This document shows, in pieces, positions 19,060 through 32,030 of a stretch of DNA of 64,000 nt. The DNA is from Dermanyssus gallinae. Lineage: Eukaryota; Arthropoda; Arachnida; Mesostigmata; Dermanyssidae. How positions within the stretch are numbered: position 1 is the stretch's first letter; every line of letters begins with the position of its first letter. The translations under genes were made by a program, and so were the position numbers. Where the stretch lies: positions 166,501-230,500 of the forward strand of contig QVRM01005681.1 of the NCBI GenBank assembly GCA_003439945.1, read 5' to 3'. Below the pieces are notes generated by a model that was not told where the DNA came from, searched no databases, and worked only from the letters and a program-made list of their open reading frames with translations.

Positions 19060-20900
19060 GAAAGACGAACGTTTACGCAAACACCTACCTACCTAAAAAT
19101 TCTAACATTAGTAATATGTTAGAATAGTTGACCGTTGCCGATTTGTGTCCTAGGTCTATGCCAGGTGCCAAGATATATAGAGAGAGAGACAGAGAGAGAG
19201 AGGCACTCTCTCAAACGTTTGAATCATATCCGAACTATAGACGAGCGAGATCAGTGGCTGTATATAGACTGTACCGTCATACTGCGATTAATCGTTCATA
19301 TCTTATTAGGAACAGCTTTCTGAAATAGTCCCTTTATCTGAAGCTGGGCTAGGATTCAAGCGGTTAACTAATACGCGTACGCAGTTATCTGACTGAGTAA
19401 GATGTAAGTCTGATCTGCAACACCATTTTTCGATGCTCTATGATGAGATGACCTGCATTTTACAAAACGCGACTTACAAAACCTTAGTGATATCAAAATT
19501 TACCTATTGTTGCGAAGCCAGAAGCTCATTCACCGAGAAGCATATTGAAGCAGTTGAGTGCGAACAAGTTTAGACAAGTTGTTCAACAACAAAGCAAGAA
19601 ACAATACAGGTTTATTAAGTGGGTCTTGCTAAAGTGTAGCATTAGAAGGGATTCTGCGACATTGCCTTGCAGTGGCCGAACTGCATCAGGCTACTAACAG
19701 ACGAATTTTAAACTGTGTGTCAGAATTTAGCAAGGTGACTAAATACTTTAACATAATATAAGCATTTGTAGTGGTGGCTTGACAACAGCGACGGTTGTGG
19801 TAGCGTGGGCGCACAAGGTTAACGACATGTTCTCTCTCATAGAATGAACCAAACAGTGAATAATAAGTTAATAAGTTAGACTCTAGAACGATGAAATTGT
19901 GTGAATGATCTGTTATATGTTTGAGAATGTAATACTGCAATACCTACTATGTGGTTTGTGTCCTCCGTTTGATTCCCAATAATGGTGTTTTTAAATATTC
20001 TAAATTTGATATCTAACGTAAACGCCACAGTGCGCAGTGGTAAGTAGGGTTCGACATCAGTTTTGCAACAGTGTGAATACACTTGTTTAAAGGCAATATT
20101 TGGTCGATTGGCTTGCCTTCTAGGCCAAGGCGTTGTTTACTCACCATTATAGCAAAGATTGCCCATAGCATCGTTGTACCAATTGTTTCGAGCTCAGCGA
20201 CAACATTTGCTTCGATTGTACCAATTAATTATTGCTTTTGCATGTTCACCATCAGTTTCTCAACCTACGTTGATTAGTGTGTAACCTAAATGAGCTCATT
20301 ATATGAGATTATGAAGTTATGAATTGCGCCATGCCGCATACTCATATGCACGGACTTGCAGAGCCTTGGTCAGCGCCTCGGCGATGACATCGAAGAGATT
20401 CATTCACTGTCGCAATTGATATTCGTCTTCATAGTAACGAAAACATTAAATCGACAAAAGCTACTTGTTTCACTGGGTTATTAACGCTGTACTGTTTTTC
20501 GTCTTTAAAATAATATATACCTTTAAAAGTAAGACTGCCTGCCACGTGCCAATCGCACGTACAAGACAAACTGTGCATGCCAGCATCGATTGAGCTTGCG
20601 CATGAAAGGTTTCAAGATGCTAAACTGGAAATCCAAACGCTAAACAAACCTGGAAAAAATCTAAGCTTACTTCGAAGACGGGAAGAGGAATAATTTGTTT
20701 TTCCTCGTTGACATTTGCAGGTGGTGACAAATGTCATTGATGATTTTCATATATTGAAACATAAGAAGAGAAAAGTCGGTGTCATGTAGAGAGTAGTTCA
20801 TCATGTCATGACGACATGAGATGTTTCAATGAACGATTACGGTTTTGACTTTGGTCCCAAAGAACGAAACAAAAGAGAGTAAAGCCCCATTAACGATATA
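19060..20900. other. AT-rich intergenic DNA
   Basis: No gene, RNA or mobile element could be recognised. There is a short GA-repeat patch at 19175-19202. Otherwise the sequence is unique-looking and AT-rich on both strands. Confidence 0.4.
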
Positions 20901-21650
20901 AACTAGTCGTGTCTCTACTATACTAGCAGTAGAAGAGTTGATTCATCTACAAGGAATCGGCTATCTAGTTAGGTAGGATGTAGAATCGCACAAACAACAA
21001 TAGCAGCAGCAACAACAAGCCGAACAATGGTTGAGTCGTCGGTATTGGTATGGTTTGACATCTATCAGCGTCTCGGCGTCGTCGTTGTTATCGACGCTGT
21101 GGTCGTGAATAGCTCGATCTCGTGTGCGCATTTGCCAACTATTGTCCGCATCGGTTTCCGGTGCGCAGCTTCGAGGGATAGAAATCGAAATTGTAGTCAC
21201 TACTACTACTACTACTACTAGTAATAGTACTGCGAGTACTGGTCGAAACAGTAGAAGAGGTACGAACATTTCTAGCTGTTGCTGTTGTTGATGTTGTCGT
21301 CATCGACATCGAAGCGGGATCGTCGAGGCGGGTGGAGCCGGCGGCGCCTATCTTGGCCTACCAGACTCTCTGACCAAAGAACGTCTGGCATTTCTCTCGT
21401 TGACGTAATACGACGTCGGAAATATGGCAGACAGTTGACCAAGACCAACCGACCGACGGAATGGCTTTGTTAACGGGCGTGCCGCGTGCCGCCCTTCTCC
21501 AATTCTCACATTTCCGTTACAGAGGAGCAGAGCACTGCCAGTAGTAGCTCGATACGGGGACGAAGGGTGGGGGGATGGGAAAAGGGAGGAAAACGAGAGA
21601 CGGATTGAGAGAGAGAAAAGTGGTACACGTATATATATATATATATATAT

Positions 21651-21687
<37 letters not shown>

Positions 21688-22127
21688 GGACAGGGCGAGA
21701 CATAGGGAGTGAGAGAGAGGAATAGTGGGATCTGAGCTCAACTCGGGCCACTTGACGATATCCGGGCTTCTTGGAGATCGAATCGTGTCATCGAGATCTT
21801 TGTCAGAGTCGGTGTCGTTGTCATTATTGTTGTTGTTGTTGTTGCTGCTGCTGCTGATGCTGCAGTAGACGATCGCCGCTATCTCTAATTGTCTAGTCGT
21901 TGTTGTTTGCGTCTTTCGGCGCCGCGCGGCGGCTAGGCAACACACGATGCCCTCTCGCTGATGGGACGACATTGTTTGTCTCCGCATGCCTCGGGCACCT
22001 TCAAACAAAGTCTGAGCGTTCGAGAGGAATATCTAAAAAAATGGAACAAAAAAATAGAAAATCCGGCAGTCACAGATTTCTCAATGAAGAAATGTATTAT
22101 CTCCTCCCCCTATCATTATTAAACCGA

Positions 22128-22128
<1 letters not shown>

Positions 22129-22183
<55 letters not shown>
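22129..22183. repeat. (TA)n tract
   Basis: A pure TA run of about 55 bp. Many shorter tracts of the same kind occur, for example at 13106-13144, 34749-34789, 41193-41220, 41975-42017, 48967-48996, 51760-51785, 58354-58395 and 61579-61634. Confidence 0.95.
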
Positions 22184-22186
<3 letters not shown>

Positions 22187-22478
22187 TATAAACATTGCAT
22201 ATACCATGTATACGCACACAGAGGCAATGTCGACAAAAAATAGATAAAGAGTGGTTGGTCAGAAAATACCACCATCAGAGGCAGAAACAGTTTTACCATC
22301 ACCACGATCAGCACCAACATTACTGTCACACATCATCATCATGATAAACAAGAACAGCGGCTATCATTGGACTGCCATTGGACTCTCTAGTATCGTTGAA
22401 TGAAATGAATACTGCTCTACCGAGGTATCAATGTCAACATGGGGGCAGACAACGGCGAGAGAGAGGGGTTAGAGTGTT

Positions 22479-22527
<49 letters not shown>

Positions 22528-23483
22528 AAGCATATCGGTTCTTGGGTAGACCGCTGTCGAGCGCCTAGCTATTTGAACTACTTCCTAGTCACGGCCACTG
22601 CTGGCACCCGAAAATATCGTGATGATACGGCGATCTATTTACTATTCAGCCATGCCGCCTTAGTCTTATGTCGTCGTATCCAATGAAGCACGAAGCTGGC
22701 GGCTGGAACTACCTACTCTTCGGCCACGATTACAGTTCATGTACTGTGGCTGCTATGTGCTGCTTGCTGGTCGGATCAAAACCGGTGCCGCCACCACCAC
22801 CGCTATTAGCACTACCGCCTTGACCTCGCGGCTGACCCGTTCGAGCAGCAGCAGCAGCATTCGAGAGCGTTCGTCGTTCGAGAGAGCGAGGAGTACACAT
22901 ATCTTCCAAACAAGCGCGCATACCCACGCATACACACGTGTTCTTCTAGACGCGTTGCTGATCGGCCTCTCTGCAGTCTATATACAGCCATACAACAATA
23001 CATTCATACGTTCGTACAACAATACATACATACATTAATGCATGTATGCATATTTTGCACGCGCACATGCACAGCCATTAGCTCAATCAACTCGTGCAAA
23101 GTCCGCAGGCAGGCAGGCAGAGATCGATAGGCATTCACCACCACCACCACCATCATCTATTGGCCAACCAACCAAAAAGAAATCGGCCGCTAGGTGGTTA
23201 GCTTTGTGATCCACCCTATGGTGCGTATGTGGTGCCGCCTACCGAGCATGTTGATGGCTCGGTAGTCAATGGTGTTCGTTACGCTGCCGCAATGGCAGCT
23301 CTCGCATCTCTCGGCGACTGACCGGTAGGCGGGGGCAGATACTTGACTTTGTTCCACTAGGATGAACTCCACCGTTGCCCGACCACGCCGCTGTTGAATT
23401 CCGCTATCTTCGGTCGGACACTGATCGGGCTGTTCGGTACAGCCTCTAATCCACGTGTGCGTGGCTGCGCTTGACTTTGTATA

Positions 23484-23486
<3 letters not shown>

Positions 23487-23517
<31 letters not shown>

Positions 23518-23630
23518 ATATATATATTTATATATATATATAAAAAATATATATAAAAAAAAAAAAAAAAATATCTAATATATTATATATATAATTATAA
23601 TATATATATATATACATATAAAAAAATATT

Positions 23631-23661
<31 letters not shown>

Positions 23662-23698
23662 AATATCTTATATATATAAAAATAATCTTTATATATAT
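23487..23698. repeat. Compound (TA)n/A-rich tract
   Basis: About 210 bp are almost entirely A and T: (TA)n segments interrupted by AAAAAA runs and TTTATA units. The structure is more complex than the pure (TA)n tracts elsewhere, suggesting an old, decayed microsatellite. Confidence 0.9.
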
Positions 23699-24967
23699 TG
23701 TCTTGTTTGCCGTCCACGCCCGCTCGGCCCACCCCCGGACTCAGAGCAACCAGCTTTAGCTCGATGTATAAGCTGCATAATTCCGCAACAGGGACCGGAT
23801 TGCACAATAGCCGGCCCGCATAATAGTCGCCGATTCAGTGCTAGAAACAACGTGACGTATGTCGGCAATCTGAATGGTAGACTAAACACTAGGCAGGGGA
23901 TGGGGGGGGGGGGCGGACGGAAAATGGACGAAGACAATACCCTACTAACGCGCGTCACAATTACCAAGTGAGCGGATGATGATAGTTCCGGATAAATGTT
24001 TTTTTGCCAAGATTGGTTGAGCGTAATCGTTGCTGCACTGTCGGTCTGCAATAACTTTCGTTTGCTCGTGCAACCGTATGCGATGCGACGGTTTCTTTGC
24101 AGCAACGGCATCGAAAACGATTTGGCTAATTGGTTGCCAAGTTTTGCGCCCAAAACCTTCATCCGTGAGCAGCAGAAAGAGCCTAGAGACTGCCGCCGCC
24201 GCCGCCGTTGTTGCATTTTCAGGGTCGTTTCGGGGTCGCTTCATCTCCATCCCTTCATGAGCAGTCTCTTTGCAAATACGAACACTTTTTTTTCTTTTTG
24301 CTGCTACTGCTGCTGCTGCGGTTGCTGCTGTTGTTCGGTGTCTCTCATTTCGTCGGTCTCTCGGGTGAACTACATAGTTCGTATGTGCATACGTTCGACT
24401 TCAACTTTACTTCGACAAAAAAAAAACAGCCAGCTGCCAAATCCGCCAACTGTTGCGCCGGTGCCAGTTTCCTCTGCTTGTTGGCACACCACTTTTGGCC
24501 ACTCACTGTGTGCTGCATTGCTGGCGTGGATCAAGGTCGTTTCGAGGCTTCTTTTCCTGCGTTCCTTCCTTCCTTCCTTTCTTTTTGTGTAGCGACTTCT
24601 CGTCTTTTAGTTGCTGCTGCGGCTGATGTCACTTCCAGGCGCGCCGTGGCTGCTGCTGCTGTCACGGTGACTGTCATCTTTGCTAGTAGTCATTTGCTAT
24701 TGTTGTCATACTGACTGCCATTGTTGTTGCCCTGCCGCGTTACTTCTGCTGCCGCTGCTGCTGTTGCTGTTACTGCTATTGCTGCTCATATTACCCGCGC
24801 AGCCAGCCGCCGCCGCCGCCACCACCATTTACACATTTTTGCTGGCCGACATAAATTCTGTCCTTGTCTTGTACTCGGGATTATTTACAACTTCGGCAGC
24901 ATTCAGCCAGCCAGCCGCTGCAGATATAGAAATATACAGACACAGAACAATGAGGGACGACGACAGC

Positions 24968-25000
<33 letters not shown>

Positions 25001-26875
25001 GACAACAACAACGACAACACAACAACAACAAAAACAATAAAAACAACAACAACAACGCAGCAAGCAGCAACAACAACAACAGCCAGCGATCCAGCTAGCC
25101 AACGACCGAGTGTACGGTCGTTGGTCATAACTCAATAATCGCAGCGGTCGTCTTCCTTCTCGACCACTCGTGAAGTGGCAAGAGGCGATCCCGATGCCGA
25201 AGCCGATACTGCGGACGAATTTCTAGCTGGATTTTGGTTGGCACGACGGCACCTGCCGTGTGCGCTCGATAAACAGGCAAACAGACAAACAAACACACAA
25301 GGGCACGTCCCTGTGGCCCGTTTTCCGTACACTGTGCGGTCCGCGCAGACCTATCCTCGGATCCTGGGCGTCGCGTTGTTTTCTCGCGGCGAAACAGCCC
25401 TTCGAGACAGGCTCTTCTGTCTCGAAAGCCGTTTTCCGTCGAGCGCCGTCGTGTTTTCTTTGTTGTTCAAGTCGTCGAGTGCTCGCTAGTGGCTAGGTAA
25501 ATCGGTCGGTCAATCGGTCGACAGGTATGAATGTATATGTGCGTGCACGTTTGTATGTACATACATAGGCGGATGATGGTGGTGGTGGTGGCCTCAGTGA
25601 GAAGAAGAGTCTGTCTGGCCATTGCTTGCCATTGCGTGCGTGGCGCAGTGGCGGCTGGAATGCGTTCAGCCATGGCGGGCGAACGCATTCCACTTTGTAT
25701 TTAGAAACGTGCCACATACTTGTATATATCAACTTTACGGGTATTTGAGACATAGGTTTGTACTAGCCTAGTCGGGCTAACTGACCAAACTGGCACCAAA
25801 CCGCATACCTACTATAGATAGCTATACATACCTACATAGATAGATAGCAACTTAGCTGATATTTGAGATATACACTATGTACAATAGCGTCGGGACTAAG
25901 CGTGGCCACGCGAATCTTACTAGAAAAATCGACCGCAGACAGTGGCCGCCTGATAGACCAGTAACGGTCTCAACCAGAGAAGCAATGGTAGGAGATTTCA
26001 ACCAGAGGAGCAATGGCAGGGGCTTCCAACCAGAGAAGCTGCTGCTGCTGCAGGCAATGCAGGTCATGCAGGTATATATAGCCACGAGGTTAATTACGAT
26101 GCTCTTCGAACGAAATTCCAGCCCGAGCTGGTGACTCATATCAACAGACGTATTCCCGAATCAAGCAAATACAGGGACGGGACGGAATGGCGGTGGGGTT
26201 TAGGGTAAGATATTAACAGCTAAGCCGGCGCTGTGGGCTCGAGTAAGATCGAAGAAGATGATTCTAAATGTTATTAGCTCGCCTCATAGTAGTTGTACAC
26301 TTGTAGCGGCCTTTCAGCCGATACAAAATTTTACTGGTAGGGCTTTTTAGGTTGTATATTTCTGCTACCACCTGGCCATCCACCAGTGTGGCGGCGCCGT
26401 TACTACAACTACTACAGCATAAACAGCAGCTTCTGTTTTTACCTCGACTTGCCCTATGATTCCCCCTTTTATTACGATAGTGTTGTTCCTCTCTCACTGA
26501 GTCTTCCATTATCTCTATCCCCCTTCGCGTTCTTTCCTGTGTTTCTTGTTGATCCCCTTTGTGCTCCATTTTCTCCCCCTACTCTCTTTCTCCCCTCATC
26601 GTTGCCCCCTCTGTCTTGCATTCTCTCCCTCTCTCTTATTGCTGCTCTTCTCCACCTCTGTCTAAATATGCGTGTACTTTACTGTTTCTAGACTTGTGTT
26701 TCTGGTCGAGCGAGCAGCGATCGAGCAGAGCCGAGAGGCGTAGTGGCAGCGATGCAGCGCTAATAGACGGATATCAATTGACGATACGGCACTCCATACG
26801 CCTCGCGAGCACGCTAGTGTCCGCCCGTTTACGAAATACTCGTGGATTCATAGACTAGACTAGACGACGACAACA

Positions 26876-27010
26876 TCAACAACAACTACGACAACAAGAA
26901 CAACAACTACGACAACAAGAACAACAACTACGACAACAAGAACAATAACTACGACAACAAGAACAACAACTACGACAACAAGAACAACAACTACGACAAC
27001 AAGAACAACA
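26876..27010 (+). repeat. 21-bp minisatellite
   Basis: About six copies of a unit built from ACAACTACGACAACAAGAAC are present with few substitutions. The region downstream is GC-rich and ends with AATAAATAC and a second AATAAATG near 27340-27360, which look like plus-strand poly(A) signals. Confidence 0.85.
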
Positions 27011-27482
27011 TCAGCATCAACAGCAAACGCGATAGGAGTGCGAACAGCCAGCGGACAGGGGCCATTGAGCTACACTGGGATGGGCTTGTCCGGGCTGTAC
27101 GCGTAAGTCGGGTCGCTGCTACCGCGACCAGCTATCGAGCGTGGAGATCGACGGCAACCCTACCACCTCCACTCGACGAGCTTACAACGGTGTGGCTCCA
27201 AGCAGACGCGGCCGTCGTCGGCGTCGTCGTCGTCGTCCACGAGAGTCGACCGGTCCATGTTCGTACGTGATCGCCAAAGCTCGTCAAACGTTTCATTTCA
27301 TGAGCTCGTGTTGTACTGTATCCAAACATTCCTTCGCCAATAAATACAAATATTAATAAATGTGTTTATTCGTCATTGTATATTAATTATATAGCAGCAT
27401 TGGCTGATAAAATAAATCTTGTCGGGATGAAAGGGACAGGCTCTCGAATCGATCGTTCACAAGCCCTTGCAGATTTTGTTAT

Positions 27483-27591
<109 letters not shown>

Positions 27592-27592
27592 C

Positions 27593-27905
27593 ATTCAGTT
27601 ATTACAATTGTGAGGTATGAACGTTTATGCCAGGTTTATCCTGCTCCGGTCGCTTTCTATTAATTCATGGCGCCTATGATGGAAGCCACATTTCCTCTAC
27701 AAACGGCCAAAGACATCATCTGTCTCAAAAACATGGCCTCGCGTCGATCGCCCGTAACTTCTGCTATGCGTTTTCTGATATCTTTCAGTATTTTCGCTGT
27801 ACCTGAGCTGATGGGGCCGAGCGTCTCTAATGCAATGCGTACAAAGTGGTAGCTTCTAGATAGCTCGAGATACTTCCTTCGTTTTTCAGAATCCGCGCGC
27901 TCGGT
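27593..27905 (-). mobile_element. LINE 3' end, copy A (5'-truncated)
   Basis: The minus strand reads KRRKYLELSRSYHFVRIALE, then ETLGPISSGTAKILKDIRKR, a Thr-Gly-Asp block, and finally FLRQMMSLAVCRGNVASIIG with a stop at about 27660. The frame is uninterrupted for about 75 codons. It starts directly after the short (TTA)n tail of copy B and ends in its own long (AAT)n tail. Only the last part of the ORF is present. Confidence 0.85.
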
Positions 27906-27910
27906 TACCC

Positions 27911-30275
27911 GTTATTATTATTATTGCATGTTGAACGATGTTACAATTGTGTGGTGTAAACGCGTTAACGCAATTATATGAAAAAGTACCTTACTTAATG
28001 GCGCCTAAAATAGATGCCGCGTTCCCTCTGCAAACGGCCAGAGACAACGCGTGCCTCAAGAATTAATCTCTTGTTAATCGTTTGTTGAATTGCTCGTGAG
28101 TTTGCTTACTTAAATCTTTAAGGAATACTTGCATGGTCTTGCACACGGTACACACGTTGCAATAGGCACAAGTATATATCTTGTTTCCAGTTCAGCGTAT
28201 TTACTCCGTTTTCTGGCTTCTGCGTGCTTCGCTACTCACCCGGCTCTACTGACCTGTGATGTAAGTAGGAAGCCGCAGCTTGGGATCGAAAATATTGCAC
28301 CCCAAACTAAGAATTTCCCATGTGATCATAACGCAATGTCATCAAAATCAACCCCATCAGATCTTGTTTCGCTAGCGGACACTAAACCTTTCGGTTCAAG
28401 TGTAGATGGTATATATACCGGCTTTTCTCTTCTTTTCTTTTCAGAGACCTTATTATCACACTGTTATCACACTGGAATTTACCATTTCTCCACACTATTT
28501 GCACAGAAATGGCTTGCAGACAGGAACGCCGATTCCAAGTGCTGACATTTTGCGGAAAGAGTTGGGGTCTAGCATGGTGCCGAGTTGAGAAGAGGACAGG
28601 GCCTTAAGCCAGCCGCCACTTAATGTATTCTGTCCCGCTGAGAACACTGCGCGACCTCTCTGGGAAACAAGCCCCTCTATGACCTCTCCGCTTCTTTTTT
28701 TGCTTTTGAGCTCATCTAGGTTATACTGGCTGAGATGTTCTTTTAAAGGGCCCGGATCCAGCATAGTTCTGAGAGCATCTCATGCTTTACTGGCTTCATG
28801 CTTGAGTTGTGGTTGTTGTTGTTGTTAAAAGATCGTTTAGAATTTCACTAAGTATATATCTGCTGACGCCTCGTAGGCATATTATTTTCTTCAGGCCAAA
28901 CCATGGCAGGGCAAGTACGCAATATGTGACAAAATCTTGGTGACTTCAGGCTATATCTCTAAATGCGAAGTGCAGCCTGAAGATGCATGCTTGTCAGTCG
29001 TGGACGATCTTCGGTGAGAGGCCCTTTCTTTGTAGAGAGTGCATGTGTAATTCTGTCTCGCCTCACGGAGCCCCCCAAAACTTCTAAGTTGTTTAGGTCA
29101 ACCTGCATGATAACAGGGTGCAGTTTCAAGACCACCTGAACTGCTCTCTCCCGAAGCGAGCTTCCGACAGCTCACATGCAGTCTTACATTTTGCAGCAAT
29201 TTGTGTCGATTCCCCATCTTCTTCAAACTGCAGTACTGTTTTTAAATCTGTCGCGATAATATTTGCATGGCCAGCAAGCGTGGTGTCATCTCTCAAGATA
29301 CCACAGGTTAAAGGGGCGCTATAATAGCGATACTAGGTCTGATATACCGAGACTGAATAGAGCAGAGCCCAGCGGGAAACTTCGCTTAGTGTCTACTTCC
29401 TATCGCAGTGTTGAAGTTGCGCCCCAGGCTAAAAATGACGAATGTAATTTTCCCAGACCATAGTCAAAACCATGGACTTTTCTTCATGACTGCATTTGAT
29501 GCCCTGTCTATTATTAACGTAAGAAATGCATTGCAGAAGTCAAGTTTAACCAGAACCCTTCCTTGGCCCTCAGTCTTCAAGTGGGTGTGTGTATCATGTA
29601 CCAGTGCTTCTGTGCCGCCTTTTGCAGCTACTCTAACTTGATGTGGCAAGATTGCTCTAAAAACTACCTTGCTAGATGTTGCCATTGCTATCTTTTTAGC
29701 AGTCCCTTGTTGCCTTTTTGTCTTATTTTCTTAAGAGCTGTAAGACTTGCTCCATAGAATACTGGTAGACGAAACTTAGGTAACGTGACGTTTAACACTC
29801 TGCCCAGGACGGCCTGGTCCAGCATATCGCGCAGATGTCGTGACCGCCATCCACCCAACCTCGGCTCCGCCTGCAACAGGAAGTTAGCGAATTGCGTTTA
29901 AGATCACCGATTTTTCGACGTTCTCATAGGAGGACCCAACAGTAGTTGGTTCAGATGTTCCTAAGTGCGCCTGACAGACGACCTGAGGTAGCGGGTGCTT
30001 ATTTCTTAATTCACGCTCTTTGCGGAAGTTGCATGGCGTAAGTGTGTCGGATGACAGCAGGGCTCTTGCGGCAGAGCGTACATCGCCTTCGGCTAATTTT
30101 CTTTCAGCCATAGCCCACAGGCTCTGCCGGTTTTCAGCTGAGCCGTCTAGTCTATTATATGGGGTCTTTGTAAGTGTCTGCACGAGAATTTCCAGATACT
30201 TTTGTTCGAGTCCACTAACACGTTGTTTTTGATATATTCTTTTTATGATTAGTGTGTGTGTGTGTGCCTTCAATA
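27911..30275 (-). mobile_element. LINE copy B, near-complete RT region, decayed
   Basis: Reading along the minus strand, the segments come in family order. They are KLAEGDVRSAARAL near 30060, LDFCNAFLTLI near 29520, FPLGSALFSLGISDLV near 29360, the YxDD-type catalytic block (LWYLERDDTTLAG) near 29290, then SGGWLKALSSSQLGTMLDP near 28590. A damaged RSDGV...GKFLVWG block near 28300 and SLAVCRGNAASILGAIK with stop near 28000 complete the series. Several frame changes and stops show inactivity. The YxDD block is itself disrupted. The 3' end is a short (AAT)n at 27911-27924. An endonuclease domain was not seen. Confidence 0.85.
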
Positions 30276-30450
30276 TTATCATTATTTACGGCGTGAGGTT
30301 TAAACTTGTATTCGTTTTTTTTGTTTGTGGAAGTGCTCTTAGTTACCAACTCACAGCTCCAATGATAATGGCAGCGTTGGCCCTACAACACGCGACGATG
30401 AATGCTAGCTTGTCTTTTCCAATCTGTTCATAGCGGCGGTTGCTCCTTGC
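30276..30450 (-). mobile_element. LINE 3' end, copy C (severely 5'-truncated)
   Basis: The minus strand reads [20 protein letters not shown] and a stop near 30343. This corresponds to the SLAVCRGN.ASIIGA ending of copies A and B. It is followed by a 3' UTR sharing the ACCTCAC...GTAA element and a short AAT/GAT tail near 30280-30292, directly at the 5' edge of copy B. Confidence 0.6.
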
Positions 30451-30484
30451 TACCTGTGCGCCGGTATATATTGGACGCTTACGA

Positions 30485-30486
<2 letters not shown>

Positions 30487-30565
<79 letters not shown>

Positions 30566-30566
30566 G

Positions 30567-30644
<78 letters not shown>

Positions 30645-30668
30645 TATATATGTATATATATATATATA
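30487..30668. repeat. Very long (TA)n tract
   Basis: About 180 bp of TA dinucleotides have a few interruptions (GTAGA, ATACATA, ATACTATA). It lies between LINE copy C and a family-3 SINE fragment. Confidence 0.95.
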
Positions 30669-30675
30669 CATAGCG

Positions 30676-30727
30676 GACACCCCCGGTAAATGACAACCAT
30701 GACTAGCGCACTAGAACATGCCGCCAC
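30676..30727 (-). mobile_element. SINE family 3, head fragment
   Basis: On the minus strand it reads GTGGCGGCATGTTCTAGTGC, then the shared GCTAGTCATGGTTGTCAT, and stops before the B box. It abuts the (TA)n tract, so the rest was lost or replaced by microsatellite. Confidence 0.75.
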
Positions 30728-31099
30728 TTGATCAATAGATTGGTGCTTTTGTCTAATATATATATATATATATATGACGGCCGCAAAATATAATTCCGTG
30801 TTATAACTTCCGTAAACGTAATCTACTAATCCGCTCGACGCTGTTGGCTGTCTTGCTTGACTGACTAAGCAAACCTAATTTTACCTCATATCACAATTGT
30901 TGGCAACGTAATTCGGGTGTCGTTTTGTGAAAGCACTTTTTTTTTACTTTCTTTCCCTTTCCATCGCACTTCTTCCACTTGCTCTGTTGTTCTCTCGCAT
31001 CTTTGTGCTAGAAGTCAACAACACACTCCACATATAGTAAATGAGCATTTGCAGATTGCCTTATTTGCTACAGGAAATAACATAATAGTCTTAATTAGC

Positions 31100-31830
31100 G
31101 TACATATTGCTGCTTAATCTAGAATATATAAGATATACTCGCACTTACACACACCCTTATGAGACACTGTGTAGGCTTTAAGTCTTCTCATTCGTTACAC
31201 CGGCGTAAGCGTCTGTGAATCGTGTACGCATGATGATTCTACCCGATCAGGCCGCTTGTAGTATAGAGTAAATGCACATAATAGCTGGCGATGAGGGTAA
31301 TTTGGCTGAAATTCACCTATTCTAAAGCGCACATTTAGCACATCACATTTATTACCTCTTTATGCCTAGATGTTTCCACTTTTGTTTTTAATGCTCGTAA
31401 ATGACAGTCCGTTAATGGCTCCCCAATGCTATTGCATTATACTACAAATGCATAATTTGGCGACGAAAGGAGATTTTTTTCCCGGATCTGCACAAGCCTA
31501 GCTGGCTTTGTAACTCTATCGATTGGTCGTTTTCACATTTGCTCAGCGGCTTTCTGTGCGTTTTTGCAGTTTCCTGATATCGAATACAGCTTGTACTCTT
31601 TTACGGAAACTTGCACTGGTACTTTCTAAATAGGAAGATTATGCTTTCGTGCCACTGATATTGGTTTAGTTGAATTGATATCAAGCAGCACAACAGCAAT
31701 GAGTCAACAACAACAACAACAGCAACAACAACAACAATACCAACCACAACAACAACAACACCGCACATACGGGCAGGTAGCAACCGTACCACCAACAACA
31801 ACTGCAGCAACGGTTAAAGGTTATCGACCT
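31100..31830. other. Unique AT-rich sequence, then CAA repeat
   Basis: Nothing recognisable was found between 31100 and 31690. At 31705-31765 and 31790-31812 there are CAA/CAG-type repeats that give a short poly-Gln reading frame starting at 31699; this is low-complexity and not called. Confidence 0.35.
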
Positions 31831-32030
31831 TATCCAATAAGCCTTTCGGGGCTGACTCTCAGCCAAGATTTAACGTCCATGGGACTGCTTTTCGCATTGC
31901 TTCATAGACGGACCCCCATAGATACAAATGTGCAACGGTGGGGCTCGAACCCGCGCACCTATGTGTCTCCTCCGGTTGCGAGGCGCAGACGCATGCCACC
32001 GCGCCACCGGGCTCGACTATCCAATAAGCC
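31831..32030 (-). mobile_element. SINE family 1 copy with 13-bp target-site duplication
   Basis: The body 31844-32017 is the reverse complement of the family-1 consensus, including B-box GGGTTCGAGCCCC and the GGCTGAGAGTCAGCC end. It is flanked by perfect TATCCAATAAGCC repeats at 31831-31843 and 32018-32030. This is the cleanest SINE insertion in the window and defines the element ends. Confidence 0.95.

Larger units (their letters stand above)
20960..27365. other. GC-richer, microsatellite-saturated block 1
   Basis: The block holds ACT/AGT, GTT, CAG, GAGA, (TA)n, CCA and CAA runs in quick succession (for example 21195-21225, 21640-21690, 22130-22183, 22840-22860, 24305-24335, 24960-25085, 26870-27010). 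ORFs here are low-complexity on both strands (poly-Ser, poly-Val, poly-Asn). No conserved protein motif was found. An untranslated or regulatory region of a large gene is possible but not shown. Confidence 0.4.

Noticed and set aside
23996..24714. Overlapping plus-strand ORFs with Ser/Leu/Val runs
   Set aside because: CTG/GTT repeats keep several frames open on both strands; no domain recognised.
26876..27010. CRISPR-like regular array
   Set aside because: Units are contiguous 21-mers with no unique spacers, in a eukaryotic sequence; a minisatellite.
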